This document shows positions 10,213 to 19,116 of a stretch of DNA of 64,000 nt, one piece after another. A program made the translations under genes and the position numbers. How positions within the stretch are numbered: the stretch's first letter is position 1; every line of letters begins with the position of its first letter. A model generated the notes under the pieces. That model had not been told where the DNA came from, did not search any database, and saw only the letters and a list, made by a program, of their open reading frames with translations. Source of the stretch: Bifidobacterium commune (GTDB lineage: Bacteria > Actinomycetota > Actinomycetes > Actinomycetales > Bifidobacteriaceae); contig NZ_FMBL01000001.1 in NCBI RefSeq assembly GCF_900094885.1, positions 214,867-278,866 of the forward strand, in the 5' to 3' direction.

Positions 10213-11865
10213 GTGCAGTCAACAACCAGCTCTGAATCCGTCGTGCTTGATCCAACGGCAGCCGCCTTCGGACCTTCGGATACAGTTGAGTCGCTTGGGC
10301 GCACGCATTTCATCGGTATCGGCGGGGCAGGCATGAGTGTGCTCGCCGAGATGTTGCATGAGCGGGGCGTTGAGGTTTCCGGTTCCGACCGCGAGGCCAA
10401 TGCCAAGACCGAACGGTTGGAATCGTTGGGTGTCAACGTATTGTTTGGACAGTGCGAACAGAATGTTGAAGGCGCTCACACGGTTGTTTATTCCAGTGCT
10501 ATCAAATCAGATAATCCGGAGATTGTGGCGGCGGCCAAGGGGGGAGCCCGCATCGTCCACCGGAGCGATATTCTCGCGTTGCTGATGGCGAGCAAATGCT
10601 CGATTAGTGTTGCTGGTGCACATGGCAAGACCACCACCAGCTCGCTGATAACCCATATTCTTGTCAACGCTGGAGAAGAGGCCGATACGCATGCAGGTGC
10701 TGTCGGTATACGACTGGCCGACCCGAGTTATGCAATAGGTGGTTCGATTCAGGGGGCGGACGGTGTGGCTATTGACGGAGGCCACGCCGGCAGCGGGGAT
10801 GTTCTTGTAGCTGAAGCCGATGAGTCCGATGGCAGCTTTGAAAAGTATCGGCCACAATTCGCCTTGATTACCAACGCTGAAGCAGATCACCTTGACCATT
10901 ACGGCGATGCCGAGCACTATCGCCGGGCTTTCGTGGAATATGCGGCGCATGCCGAACGGCACCTGATCATGTCGGTCGATGATGGAGGGGCTCGCTCTGT
11001 TATACGTGCATTCCCGAAGGATGTGATGAGCAAAACGGTGTGCTATACCACGCAGCCAACGCGCGACATCGCCCAAATCATCGGGCAGGGTGCCGGTGAG
11101 GCAGATGCGTATAGCATGGGCGAAGTCTGGTCTAACGGGGTCGGGCCACAGCTCGTGCGCATTCTTTCGGAAACCGAAAGCGTTGAAAGTGGTATGGAAC
11201 ACTTCACCATTGAACTGCCGGCTGGATTTGCTGGTTATGACAAAACGCGTCGTATTCCGGTTACGTTGCGTGTGCCGGGCATCCATAATGTCCGTAATGC
11301 GACAGCGGGAATCGTCACGGCGGTCCTGCTTGGTATGGATCCCGAACTGGCCGCCAGTGCCGCGTCAACCTTCCGTGGTGCTTCGCGTCGTTTTGAAGTC
11401 AACGGTGTGCGAGACGGAGTGACCGTGGTTGACGACTATGCCCACCATCCCACTGAAATCGCGGCGTTGCTCGATGCTGCGCGTCGCCGATATCCAGACG
11501 GTGCGATTCGTGTGCTGTTCCAGCCTCACCTGTTCAGCAGAACTGAGTTTTTCGCTGATCGATTCGCTGCAGCCTTGGCCAAAGCGGATGATGTCGTTAT
11601 TGCACCCATCTATCCGGCCCGCGAACGTCAAGAGGATTTTCCGGGCATCACGTCGCAGATTATTGTTGACGCGGCAGAGGCGGTGAACCATTGTCCGCAG
11701 CGCGATTGGATCGGCGCATCAACGGACCTTCGGGAAGGTGCCGAGACGTTGGTGCATCATGCGCAGCCGGGCGATATTCTCATTACCGTGGGAGCGGGGG
11801 ATGTGACCACGATGGATGGGGTCATGTTAGAGATGCTCAAGCGTCGTGCGGAAGAGGTCTTGTGA
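10213..11865 (+). CDS. murC: UDP-MurNAc:L-alanine ligase MurC
   Basis: This enzyme adds the first amino acid, L-alanine, to UDP-MurNAc. The N-terminal domain has HFIGIGGAGMS, the ATP loop is GAHGKTTTSS, the central domain has EADESDGSF, and the C-terminal domain has DDYAHHPTEI. The start is GTG 10213, with AAGGAG at 10200-10205, giving 550 aa. About 35 residues precede the conserved domain. The stop overlaps the ftsQ ATG (ATGA). Confidence 0.95.
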   Translation: MQSTTSSESVVLDPTAAAFGPSDTVESLGRTHFIGIGGAGMSVLAEMLHERGVEVSGSDREANAKTERLESLGVNVLFGQCEQNVEGAHTVVYSSAIKSDNPEIVAAAKGGARIVHRSDILALLMASKCSISVAGAHGKTTTSSLITHILVNAGEEADTHAGAVGIRLADPSYAIGGSIQGADGVAIDGGHAGSGDVLVAEADESDGSFEKYRPQFALITNAEADHLDHYGDAEHYRRAFVEYAAHAERHLIMSVDDGGARSVIRAFPKDVMSKTVCYTTQPTRDIAQIIGQGAGEADAYSMGEVWSNGVGPQLVRILSETESVESGMEHFTIELPAGFAGYDKTRRIPVTLRVPGIHNVRNATAGIVTAVLLGMDPELAASAASTFRGASRRFEVNGVRDGVTVVDDYAHHPTEIAALLDAARRRYPDGAIRVLFQPHLFSRTEFFADRFAAALAKADDVVIAPIYPARERQEDFPGITSQIIVDAAEAVNHCPQRDWIGASTDLREGAETLVHHAQPGDILITVGAGDVTTMDGVMLEMLKRRAEEVL

Positions 11866-13205
11866 TGAATGGGCGGCGTATTGTCAGTGGACAGCAGGAG
11901 GGTTCCCAGCCCCGATCCTTTTCGTCTCACAAGACACGAGTGGCTGTTAATGATTCTGATGTCGATGGGAAGGGTCAGACAAATAAACACAGTGGGACAT
12001 CCCGTCGCCGTAGGGTAACGCGCAAGAAGCAATCGTCCATCAATGCGAGCAATGATGGAACAAGGCGCAAATCGCGTTCGGTCTCATCTGATTCGCGTGT
12101 TCCGGAGGTCGAGAAGAAAAAGACGCCCATCAAAAAAGAGCGTCATTCATCCTCGCAGCGAACATCGGCTTCGATAAAGACGTCTTCTAAAAGTGGTCCT
12201 GCAGGCAAGGGCCGACAGAGCAGGTCGTTGGTCCGCTCGCAAACAAGGAATTTCTACGGTATAGACGAACCGTTATCCGGTGAAGGAAACGCCGGTTCGC
12301 AGAGGTCAGCTCGTTCGGCGAGATCCGGGACGAGCATGTCGAAAAGCGAAGCCGGTGGTTTTGTGGATGCACGTCAATTGCGTCACGAGGATCTGGTCAG
12401 GCAGACATTGGAGCAGACGGCCGGTCCTCTTGGTGTCGTGGCACGTCCAAAAGTCATCGATTTCAATGCTCGTCGGAAAGAACGTCGCCGAATCAGCGCC
12501 TGGAAAACGGTTGTCAAGGTGCTGGTGATATTGGCGATTGCCGCCGCCATCACTTTGGTGGCGTGGGTATTGTTTTTCTCGCCGGTGTTTCGTCTTGACT
12601 CGAGTCAGATTAAGGTTTCCGGTGAAAACGAATGGGTGAGTAAGTCCCACATCGTTTCCATTGCCGATAAGCAGGCCGGTAAATCGTTGCTGCTGGTGTC
12701 TTCGAGGGATGCCGAACAGGAATTCAAGGATATCCCCGGCGTTTCGAAGGCGACAGTCGAAAAGGTGTATCCCAAAGGGCTCAATGTGAGCATTACCTCT
12801 CAGGAACCTGCTGCGATGCTTAAGACGCCGAATAATAATGAGACGGCGGTAGATGGACACGGTCGAGTGCTGAACACTGTGGAAAATCACTCCACAACCG
12901 GTATCCCTGTCATTGAAGTGGACGATGTGAAGGCCAGTCTGCATGATCGGTCGGTGCAACAGGCTCTTCTGGTGTTGGATTTCCTTCCGCATGATATGCG
13001 TGGGGCAATTACCAAGGTCACAGCGAAAACACAGGATTCGGTCACCACTGAATTGAATGGCGGAGAACGCGTCATCGTTTGGGGTGATGCCTCGGATATA
13101 AAGCTCAAGAAAGCTGTGGTTGACAAGATCATCAATGATCCGAGCAAAATTGGGGACAAACACCAGGTCGATGTTTCGGCGCCGTTGCGTCCAATTATCA
13201 AATAG
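11865..13205 (+). CDS. ftsQ: Cell division protein FtsQ/DivIB
   Basis: This bitopic divisome protein links the FtsL/FtsB group to FtsW/FtsI. A hydrophilic, basic, Ser-rich cytoplasmic domain of about 210 residues precedes one membrane helix (about 214-235). A POTRA domain follows ('SSQIKVSGENEWVSKSHI', 'KSLLLVSSRDAEQEF'), then the FtsQ C-terminal domain. The ATG at 11865 overlaps the murC stop; a longer in-frame reading begins inside murC and is rejected. At 446 aa it is much longer than E. coli FtsQ, because of the disordered N-terminus. It is the last dcw gene here; ftsZ is not in the window. Confidence 0.9.
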   Translation: MNGRRIVSGQQEGSQPRSFSSHKTRVAVNDSDVDGKGQTNKHSGTSRRRRVTRKKQSSINASNDGTRRKSRSVSSDSRVPEVEKKKTPIKKERHSSSQRTSASIKTSSKSGPAGKGRQSRSLVRSQTRNFYGIDEPLSGEGNAGSQRSARSARSGTSMSKSEAGGFVDARQLRHEDLVRQTLEQTAGPLGVVARPKVIDFNARRKERRRISAWKTVVKVLVILAIAAAITLVAWVLFFSPVFRLDSSQIKVSGENEWVSKSHIVSIADKQAGKSLLLVSSRDAEQEFKDIPGVSKATVEKVYPKGLNVSITSQEPAAMLKTPNNNETAVDGHGRVLNTVENHSTTGIPVIEVDDVKASLHDRSVQQALLVLDFLPHDMRGAITKVTAKTQDSVTTELNGGERVIVWGDASDIKLKKAVVDKIINDPSKIGDKHQVDVSAPLRPIIK

Positions 13206-13260
13206 CTGTTACGGATACGGCCGCAGTGGAGTTACTGGGCTGTGTATCCGTAACAGCTAT
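13202..13260 (+). terminator. Stem-loop ending the dcw cluster
   Basis: The arm ATAGCTGTTACGGATAC (13202-13218) is repeated inverted and perfectly at 13244-13260, with a 25-base loop. It overlaps the ftsQ stop and lies between convergent ftsQ and dtd, so it can serve both. The T-run is weak (TGTTTG), so factor-independent termination is probable but not certain. Confidence 0.6.
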
Positions 13261-13296
13261 TGTTTGAAGCGCAAGTGAACGCACTTACGACCGCTT

Positions 13297-13785
13297 TCAG
13301 CAGTGCTTGGACATGAGATCGTCAGTGTCGAAGAGAATCGTTATCGGTCCGTCGTTGGTAAGACTTATACGCATGTGGGAGCCGAAACGGCCTTCTTTAA
13401 CAGTGATTCCTTGATCACGTAACGCTTGGTTGAGTTCCAACCAGATGCGTTTGGCGTGCTCTGGTTTGCCCGCATTGACGAAACTGGGGCGATTACCGCG
13501 GCGCACATCACCGAAGAGTGTGAATTGCGAAACCGACAGTATTTCGCCGCCGACCTGATCCAGGGAGAGATTCATCTTACCGTTTTCATCCTCAAAAACC
13601 CGCAATTTCGCGATTTTTGAGGCAAGCCAATCAATCTGTTCTTGCCCGTCCTCGTCGCTTACGCCAACCAGCAATACATATCCCGTGTCGATATGCTGCG
13701 GTTTGAATGATTGATCGATATCGCCGCTTGTCTCATCGACTACATCGATATCTGCCTTACTTACCTTCTGCAAAACGATTTTCAT
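13297..13785 (-). CDS. dtd: D-aminoacyl-tRNA deacylase (DTD)
   Basis: This enzyme hydrolyses D-aminoacyl-tRNA, such as D-Tyr-tRNA, and protects translation from D-amino acids. Both active-site motifs are present: SQFTL at residues 86-90 and NDGPIT at 144-149 (the NxGPxT motif). The ATG at 13785 gives the usual MKIVLQKV start and 162 aa; an upstream in-frame TTG at 13794 is less likely. A proofreading role is apt in a strain predicted to make much D-Asp (see 28305-31934), though that link is inference. Confidence 0.93.
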   Translation of the reverse strand: MKIVLQKVSKADIDVVDETSGDIDQSFKPQHIDTGYVLLVGVSDEDGQEQIDWLASKIAKLRVFEDENGKMNLSLDQVGGEILSVSQFTLFGDVRRGNRPSFVNAGKPEHAKRIWLELNQALRDQGITVKEGRFGSHMRISLTNDGPITILFDTDDLMSKHC

Positions 13786-13933
13786 GGTTATCAAGTGTAT
13801 CGGCAGACATTCAACAAATCGACAGTGTCTGGACGGTTCGATGAGAAATCTCGACAGGCGGCTAGTTTAGGCTTTGTCGTTTGAATCGCAACGAAAAACG
13901 CCACCCAAGTTGCCTTGGATGACGTTGAACTTG

Positions 13934-14326
13934 TGGAGATGCGGGGAATTGAACCCCGGTCCGATAACCGAACCCCCAGTCTTCTACGTGCGTAGTCCGT
14001 TGGCCGTATGGCAGTTTTTCTGCCCCCATTCGTATCACGGACGATGAATGGCGAGCATATCTACAGTTAAAGTCCCTGAGTCACCCTGTGGTTCAGTAGC
14101 TCAAGCAAGTCCTCTAATGACGCCCAACATCCTCCCGAAGACAAAAAGGAGTGGACGGAGCAGCAGCTCACTGGTTAAATCCTGGCGCTAGGCTCAGGCA
14201 GCGAGTGCGAACTCAGTGCGATTAGATTTAGCACTTGTTCTTTTGTGGAGGTCATCACGAGTGGACTCCACATTCTCGGCACGCTTCCCTGCGACGAACA
14301 GGTCATCGTCGAAACCGATCATCCCC
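13934..14326 (-). ncRNA. ssrA: tmRNA (transfer-messenger RNA)
   Basis: This RNA rescues stalled ribosomes and tags the nascent chain. The 5' end GGGGATG (14326-14320) pairs with CATCTCC near the 3' end (13941-13935), forming the acceptor stem with one G-U pair. The T-arm GGTTCAATTCC is visible just before it. The tag frame reads AKSNRTEFALAA followed by TGA, around 14190-14230, ending in the ALAA degron expected for Clp proteases. The discriminator A is at 13934 and the next bases are CAA, so the CCA end is not encoded. Length is about 393 nt. Confidence 0.95.
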
Positions 14327-14334
14327 AATCTTGA

Positions 14335-14340
14335 ATTATC
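14335..14340 (-). promoter_or_regulatory. -10 element of the tmRNA promoter, with adjacent palindrome
   Basis: On the minus strand GATAAT lies about 9 bases before the inferred tmRNA 5' end. The -35 box is not clear. A palindrome, CCGGTT-TT-AACCGG (14346-14359), lies in the spacer region and could be an operator or a small hairpin. Confidence 0.45.
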
Positions 14341-14862
14341 AAGCCCCGGTTTTAACCGGATTTCCAGTATATCGTTTCATGGCGACGCTCGACGGTGACG
14401 CGTCTGAAGGCATAATTGTTGGTATGAAGAGAATGTCTTGCGGTCTTTTACTGCCCCGTAAGTTTTCTTGTTTGGTGGTTTCGTCTTCCAGTCCACATTG
14501 ATGCGTTCCCTGACCCATCGGTATCCGTCGCCTCGGTAATAAAGAACGCACAATAGTGGCTGTTTTTTGCAATCGGCTAGTGCGCCCAAGGCTTCCTAGG
14601 CAACAAACCTCGGGGACTTTCTTGGCTTGACCGGAAACGATGATAGTTTGTATAAAAGAAGAAAAATGTTATTATGAAGGTATGCTTTTAAAAGTAAGGA
14701 AAGCATACTAGATATTAGATTGCTGATTTTGTATGGTTTCGTTTTTGGGAAGCACCGGTCGGATTTGATGTTTGGGTCTGACCGCGCTCGTGCTGGTCGT
14801 AGGGTGTGCAAACAACAGTTGTGTCAATGGGCGACATGACGTAACCCACAAAGAGGCGGGGT
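14341..14862. other. Gene-poor spacer between ssrA and the decayed sugar locus
   Basis: No gene is recognised. A minus-strand open stretch at 14377-14589 (about 70 codons, rich in Lys, Arg and Trp) may be the remnant of a protein but matches no family I know. From about 14640 the DNA becomes AT-rich. A stem with arms GTATGCTTT (14680-14688) and AAAGCATAC (14700-14708) is visible there. A Shine-Dalgarno-like AAAGAGGCGGG at 14850-14860 belongs to the following pseudogene. Confidence 0.5.
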
Positions 14863-16162
14863 GCGAAGAAAAAGTTTTTGGCAGTGGCAGCTATTTCATT
14901 GTCTGCAGCGGTGCTGTTGGGTGCTTGCAGCGGAGCTGGCGGACAGTCGTCCGGCAGTAACAAGAGTGAACCGTTGGACATATGGGTAATGAAGGGCGAT
15001 TTCTCTGATCTCGTAATCAATGCCATCAATGAGAAGTTCACAAAAGAAACCGGGGTTCAGGTCAAGACACGAGTGCAGCAGTGGGACAACACCACTACAA
15101 AAATCACTACCGCACTTTCTGCTTCTACGCCGCCGGATATTATTGATATGGGAGATACCCAGGTTTTGGGCTATGCGGCCAGCGGCGGATTGATGGATAT
15201 GAGCAGCCACAAGAGTGAATTTGACAACAGCAGCATGTGACTCATCGGTTTGGAAGAACCGGCGACTTCCAAAGACAAGTTGTACGGTGTTCCTTCCTTC
15301 GGAGCCTCGCGAGCTGTGGTCTATAACAAGAAGATGTGGGCAGATGCGGGAATCTCTGAAACTCCGAAGACATATGAGGGGTTCGTCAACGATTTGGATA
15401 AGATTGCCGCGCAGTACAGTTCCGATCCTGATTTCATCCCGTTCTACCTTCCCGGCAAGGATTGGTATGCCATGCTTCAGTATGTATGGGATGTCGGCGG
15501 TGATTTGGTCAAGAAAGATGGCGATACATGGAAGGGTGATTCGACCAGCAAGGAATCATTGGGAGGTCTGAATGAGTGAAAGAGCTTCCAAAACAAGCGT
15601 TCCAGCAAGGCGTCGAAGACGGTCGACACCGTCAACCCTGAGCAGAATGATTTCTTCGCTCAAGGAAAGACCGCCGCTTTGTTCGTCAACAGCTCCCAAT
15701 TCCCGCAATGGCCGAGATTAATCCCGCTATGACGGAAGATTAGATGGGTACGTTTCCAATTCCTGGTAAGAGCGGCAAGAACCAGCCGACCTTGGTTGCA
15801 GGTTCTGATTGGGCTGTTTCTGCAAAGAGTAAGCATCAGGATATGGCGTTGAAGTGGATCGAGATCGCCACCGGCGACGAGATCGAGCAGAAGTGGGTCT
15901 TCGACATGATGGTTGGTTGCCAAACCCGCAGAAGGGTCTCGATACAGCTTTGCAGTCGGGTTCTGTGAAGGAAGTCTACAGAGGCTTCTCCGGAGCTGCT
16001 AAAAGGGTGAAGTCCACCACGGCTTCTTCGCAGTGGACGACCATCGAAGGTGACCAAACGATTCCTAACTCCTCCAAGGATGTCGTCGTCGGAAATACCG
16101 GCGTGAAAGAGTCGGCAAAGAGCATCAATGGGCATCTTGAACAAGTGCTGAACAAGAAATAG
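14863..16162 (+). pseudogene. Sugar ABC transporter solute-binding lipoprotein (decayed)
   Basis: The translation is a family 1 (CUT1) extracellular solute-binding protein. It has a lipoprotein signal with lipobox LLGAC, then domains typical of maltose/oligosaccharide-binding proteins ('TPPDIIDMGDTQ', 'GVPSFGASRAVVYNKKMW', 'AGSDWAVSAKSKHQDMALKW'). It is broken several times: the expected start before AAG-AAA-AAG reads GCG, there is a TGA at 15238 and at 15577 (the latter where W is expected), a frameshift near 15705, a TAG near 15740, and another frameshift near 15910. The only in-frame start left is TTG 14878. It was probably the first gene of a binding protein and two-permease operon. Confidence 0.85.
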
Positions 16163-16189
16163 TTGTCGACAACACCCAAAAATAATTGG

Positions 16190-16226
16190 TTGTGGCATAT
16201 CGACCCAAACCGTTGATATGCCACAA
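16190..16226 (+). other. Intergenic stem-loop between binding protein and permease
   Basis: TTGTGGCATATC (16190-16201) and GATATGCCACAA (16215-16226) form a perfect 12-bp stem with a 13-base loop. Such hairpins after binding-protein genes often stabilise the upstream mRNA or attenuate readthrough into the permease genes. This one appears intact although its neighbours have decayed. Confidence 0.6.
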
Positions 16227-16287
16227 TGCGTTTTGATACCGCGAGACCGCGTGGTTCTTGGGGTTAAGCTTTGGCAAGGAGATTGAA

Positions 16288-17262
16288 ATGGAAACTACCA
16301 AGCGGCAACGATCTGGTGTTGCCATGCATGGGGTGCAAGCTGATAGGGGAAAAGGAAGCGGGCAGAGTGGGTGAAGGCCATGGTGCTTTTGCCGCTCTTC
16401 TGCTGTCTCCGATGGGTGTGATTCTTACGGCGCTTGTCATCGTGCCGATTGTCTTTCTGGTCTTCACTTCATTTACTAATTTCAATCAGACATCGCTGTT
16501 CACCGGTACATTTAGTTTCAGCGATTTTAAGCAGTATGCCGTGGTGCTTTCAGACATAAAATTCTGGAAGGCCTTGGTTTGCACGTTTCCCTTCACTGCG
16601 GCTTTGGTGATCACCAGTATATTGGCTGGCATGGGTGTGGTGCAGTTGATGGTGAAAGTTGACGCCGTCGTGCGTTATATTGTCATTTTCGTTCTTATTT
16701 TCGCTTGGGCAATGCCCAACGTTGCCTCTTCGACAGTATGGAAGTGGCTTTTCCAGCCGGGCTATGGGGTTGTCAACTGGCTGTTGACCGAGATGATGAT
16801 TTTCGGCAACGTCACGAACCTGTCGTGGTCGAACAACACCACGTTGGCGTTCACCTGCGTCTGGCTTCTGGTCATATGGCAGGCCGTGCCGTACATCGAC
16901 ATTACTCTGCATGCAGCAACGATGCAGGTCGATCATTCCTGCATGGAATCCGCTCAGATTGACGGTGTCGGAAGGTTTCGTACCTATTGGCAGATTGTCG
17001 TTTCATTGATTCGCCCAGTATCATGGTGGTCACCATGCTTTCGGTTATCTGGGGTTTCAATGTGTTCAACCAGATCTGGCTTGTTTTCTCAGGACGGTCC
17101 GAACAACACGACTCCCACCATCGGTATTTTCACGTACAAAAGGAATTTGTGAATTTCGATATAGGTCAGGGAGCGGCGATCTCGGAGATCACGGTAATCC
17201 TGTTGATGATATTGACGAGTGTGTATATTCGTAATCTCTTGAAATCTGGTGAAGACCTATGA
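16288..17262 (+). pseudogene. Sugar ABC transporter permease, MalF type (decayed)
   Basis: ATG 16288 follows a good AAGGAG (16276-16281), but that frame ends within about 30 codons. The rest of the protein is read in the neighbouring frame until about 17010, then in a third frame to 17262. The combined product is a binding-protein-dependent permease with about six membrane helices. The EAA-like loop ('ESAQIDGVGRFRTYWQIVVSLIRP') and the C-terminal 'LLKSGEDL' are visible. At least two frameshifts make it nonfunctional. The start of the next permease overlaps its stop. Confidence 0.85.
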
Positions 17263-17681
17263 GTAAAGCTACTCTTTCAATGAAGGGCAATTGCTCTGTG
17301 AGTTCCGCTACTCGAGCCGGTTTGAATTGGGTGAGGGTTCGGACAGGTGCCGCAGGGATTGTGTTCGGTATAGTCTGGTTTTTCCCGGTCTACTGGATGA
17401 CTGTTACTGCATTCAAGCCGAGCGATGAAATTATGACCGCTACGACCGCGTTCATGCCGAAGCGTCTGTCGCTGGAGAATTTCAGATCGGCGATGTTCCA
17501 AACCGCATTCCTAATCAACCTGAAGAATTCTGTCGTCGTCACGTTCTTCGCCGTTCTCGTTTCGGCATTTTTCGAGTTTTTTGCGTGTGCAGCTCTTACC
17601 CTTTATCGATTCAAGAGCCGTCGTGTGATTATGGTGCTCATTCTTGCGATGCAGATGCTGCCGGGTGTGTTCTGGACGTGA
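17259..17681 (+). pseudogene. Sugar ABC transporter permease, MalG type (3' truncated)
   Basis: The first about 140 residues of a MalG-type permease are intact: a membrane helix near 30-50 ('GIVFGIVWFFPVYWMTVTAFKP'), 'LSLENFRSAMFQTAFLINLKNSV', then two further helices. The gene stops abruptly at 17681 after 'MQMLPGVFWT', where homology ends and a nagA fragment begins. About half of the permease, including the EAA loop, is missing. Its start overlaps the stop of the preceding permease by 4 bases. The junction marks a deletion. Confidence 0.82.
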
Positions 17682-17976
17682 CGGTTGCCGACGGGTCATG
17701 CGCGTCCGGTCTCAAACGGTGCCACCGCCGGTTCCACGCTGTTGCTGGAACATGCCGTTCGGCGAGCGGTTAACGAGCTCGGCATGGCCCCTGCGGACGC
17801 CGTTGAGGCCGCCACGCTCACGCCGGCTCGTGCCTCCGGTTTTGACCGCTGCAACCCTGTTACCGGTGCGCCGCTCGGTTTGATTGTGCCTGGTTACGCT
17901 GCCGATATGCTGATCAGTGATGGTGAGGCCTAGCGGGTCGAACACGTCTGGTGCGCAGGGCGGCCGGTGCGATGAC
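17670..17976 (+). pseudogene. N-acetylglucosamine-6-phosphate deacetylase NagA, C-terminal remnant
   Basis: Around 17672 the DNA can be read as 'LDVTVADG', then after a frameshift as 'SNGATAGSTLLLEHAVRRAV' and 'GLIVPGYAADMLI'. This is the C-terminal third of NagA (amidohydrolase; GlcNAc-6-P to GlcN-6-P). A TAG at 17931 interrupts the last segment, which continues in frame as 'RVEHVWCAGRPV' to 17976. The 5' two thirds are gone, apparently in the same deletion that truncated the permease. It hints that the lost system handled amino sugars, or that a deletion joined two unrelated loci. Confidence 0.75.
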
Positions 17977-18051
17977 CGCGGCTTGCTGCTGTCGCATTTG
18001 CCGGCTCGGTCGGTAAGCGGTCTCAATATCTCGCTGACTTTGTTACCGAAT

Positions 18052-18103
18052 AAACGAAGACCAAGGTTGTGAAACGATGGAATCTCAATCTCGGTCTTCG
18101 TTT
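18052..18103 (-). terminator. Stem-loop downstream of the fructokinase gene
   Basis: AAACGAAGACC (18052-18062) and GGTCTTCGTTT (18093-18103) form a perfect 11-bp stem with a 30-base loop, just after the fructokinase stop on the minus strand. It is a probable terminator. Confidence 0.55.
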
Positions 18104-18110
18104 GCAGTGC

Positions 18111-19007
18111 TTACTTCTCGGCTTCTGCCAGATAGTCGGGCACGGCCTCCGGATACTTGGGCCATGCTCCTGACTGTGTGCAGACGAAGGCCGCTGTGTT
18201 GACTGCGGCGCGGTGGGCTTCTGAAAGCTCTGTTCCGGTAAGGATTTTGGCTGTGAATGTACCGGAGAAGGAATCGCCTGCTCCGACGGTGTCCACCACG
18301 TCTACACGTGGGGTGTCGAGGATGGATGAATCGCCGTTCTTGGAGACAATGGTGCTGAAAGTCGAGCCACCGGTGAGGATGACGTAGTTTAGGTTGTATT
18401 TGCGCATGAACCAGTCGCAGGCCTCTTCGTCGGAGGTGCCGCGAATGCCGAACATGTCGCGCAGCAACAGCAGTTCCGCGTCATTGATCTTGAAAACGGT
18501 GGCGAATCCAAGCAGTTCGTCAATCAGCTCCTTGGAGTAGTGGTCGCCACGGATGTTGATGTCGAAGAATTTCATTGCGGTGGGCTTGGCATGTTTGAGC
18601 AGCTCCACAATGGTGTCGTGCGATTCCTGGCTTCGCAGGGCGAGCGTTCCGTAGCAGATGGCATCCGCCTTCTGGAGTATGTTGATTAGTTCGCGCGTGT
18701 AGAGAATGTGGTCCCAGGCGACACCTTTGATGATGGTGTATTCCGGAATGCCGTTTTTAAGTGTGACTTCGACGGTGGAAGTCGGCCAGGCATTACGCTG
18801 CACGATGGACTCGACGCCGGATTGTTTGATGGCGTCGACGAGCTCATCGCCCAGCGGGTCCTCGCCCACGGCACTGATGGCGTGACCTTCTGCACCGTTC
18901 ATCGTGGCATGATAGGCAAAATTGACGGGAGCTCCGCCTGCACGTTTTCCGGTGGGAAGCATATCCCAGAGCAGTTCGCCCAGGGAAACAACGATCGGCT
19001 TGGTCAT
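18111..19007 (-). CDS. Fructokinase (PfkB family)
   Basis: This PfkB/ribokinase-fold sugar kinase probably phosphorylates fructose to fructose-6-phosphate, feeding the bifid shunt. The N-terminal GELLWDMLPTGKRAGGAPVN region carries the di-glycine sugar lid site, and the C-terminal signature DTVGAGDSFSG carries the catalytic Asp. At 298 aa its length is typical. ATG 19007 is preceded by GGAAAGGAAC. It lies downstream of the ROK regulator on the same strand with a 109-bp gap, so it may have its own promoter. Fructose is the most likely substrate by similarity; mannose or another hexose cannot be excluded. Confidence 0.85.
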   Translation of the reverse strand: MTKPIVVSLGELLWDMLPTGKRAGGAPVNFAYHATMNGAEGHAISAVGEDPLGDELVDAIKQSGVESIVQRNAWPTSTVEVTLKNGIPEYTIIKGVAWDHILYTRELINILQKADAICYGTLALRSQESHDTIVELLKHAKPTAMKFFDINIRGDHYSKELIDELLGFATVFKINDAELLLLRDMFGIRGTSDEEACDWFMRKYNLNYVILTGGSTFSTIVSKNGDSSILDTPRVDVVDTVGAGDSFSGTFTAKILTGTELSEAHRAAVNTAAFVCTQSGAWPKYPEAVPDYLAEAEK

Positions 19008-19116
19008 GATGTGTTCCTTTCCTACAGCTGTTGTCGAATTGTTAAATTATGAGTTTTATGTCTTTGTTCTGCAGATGTATTGTTTCAGGTGTTTGCAACG
19101 AGGCAGTTTTCGTGCG

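Noticed and set aside
11691-11864. Upstream extension of ftsQ into murC
   Set aside because: The ATG at 11865 overlaps the murC stop in the usual ATGA manner; the extension has no support.
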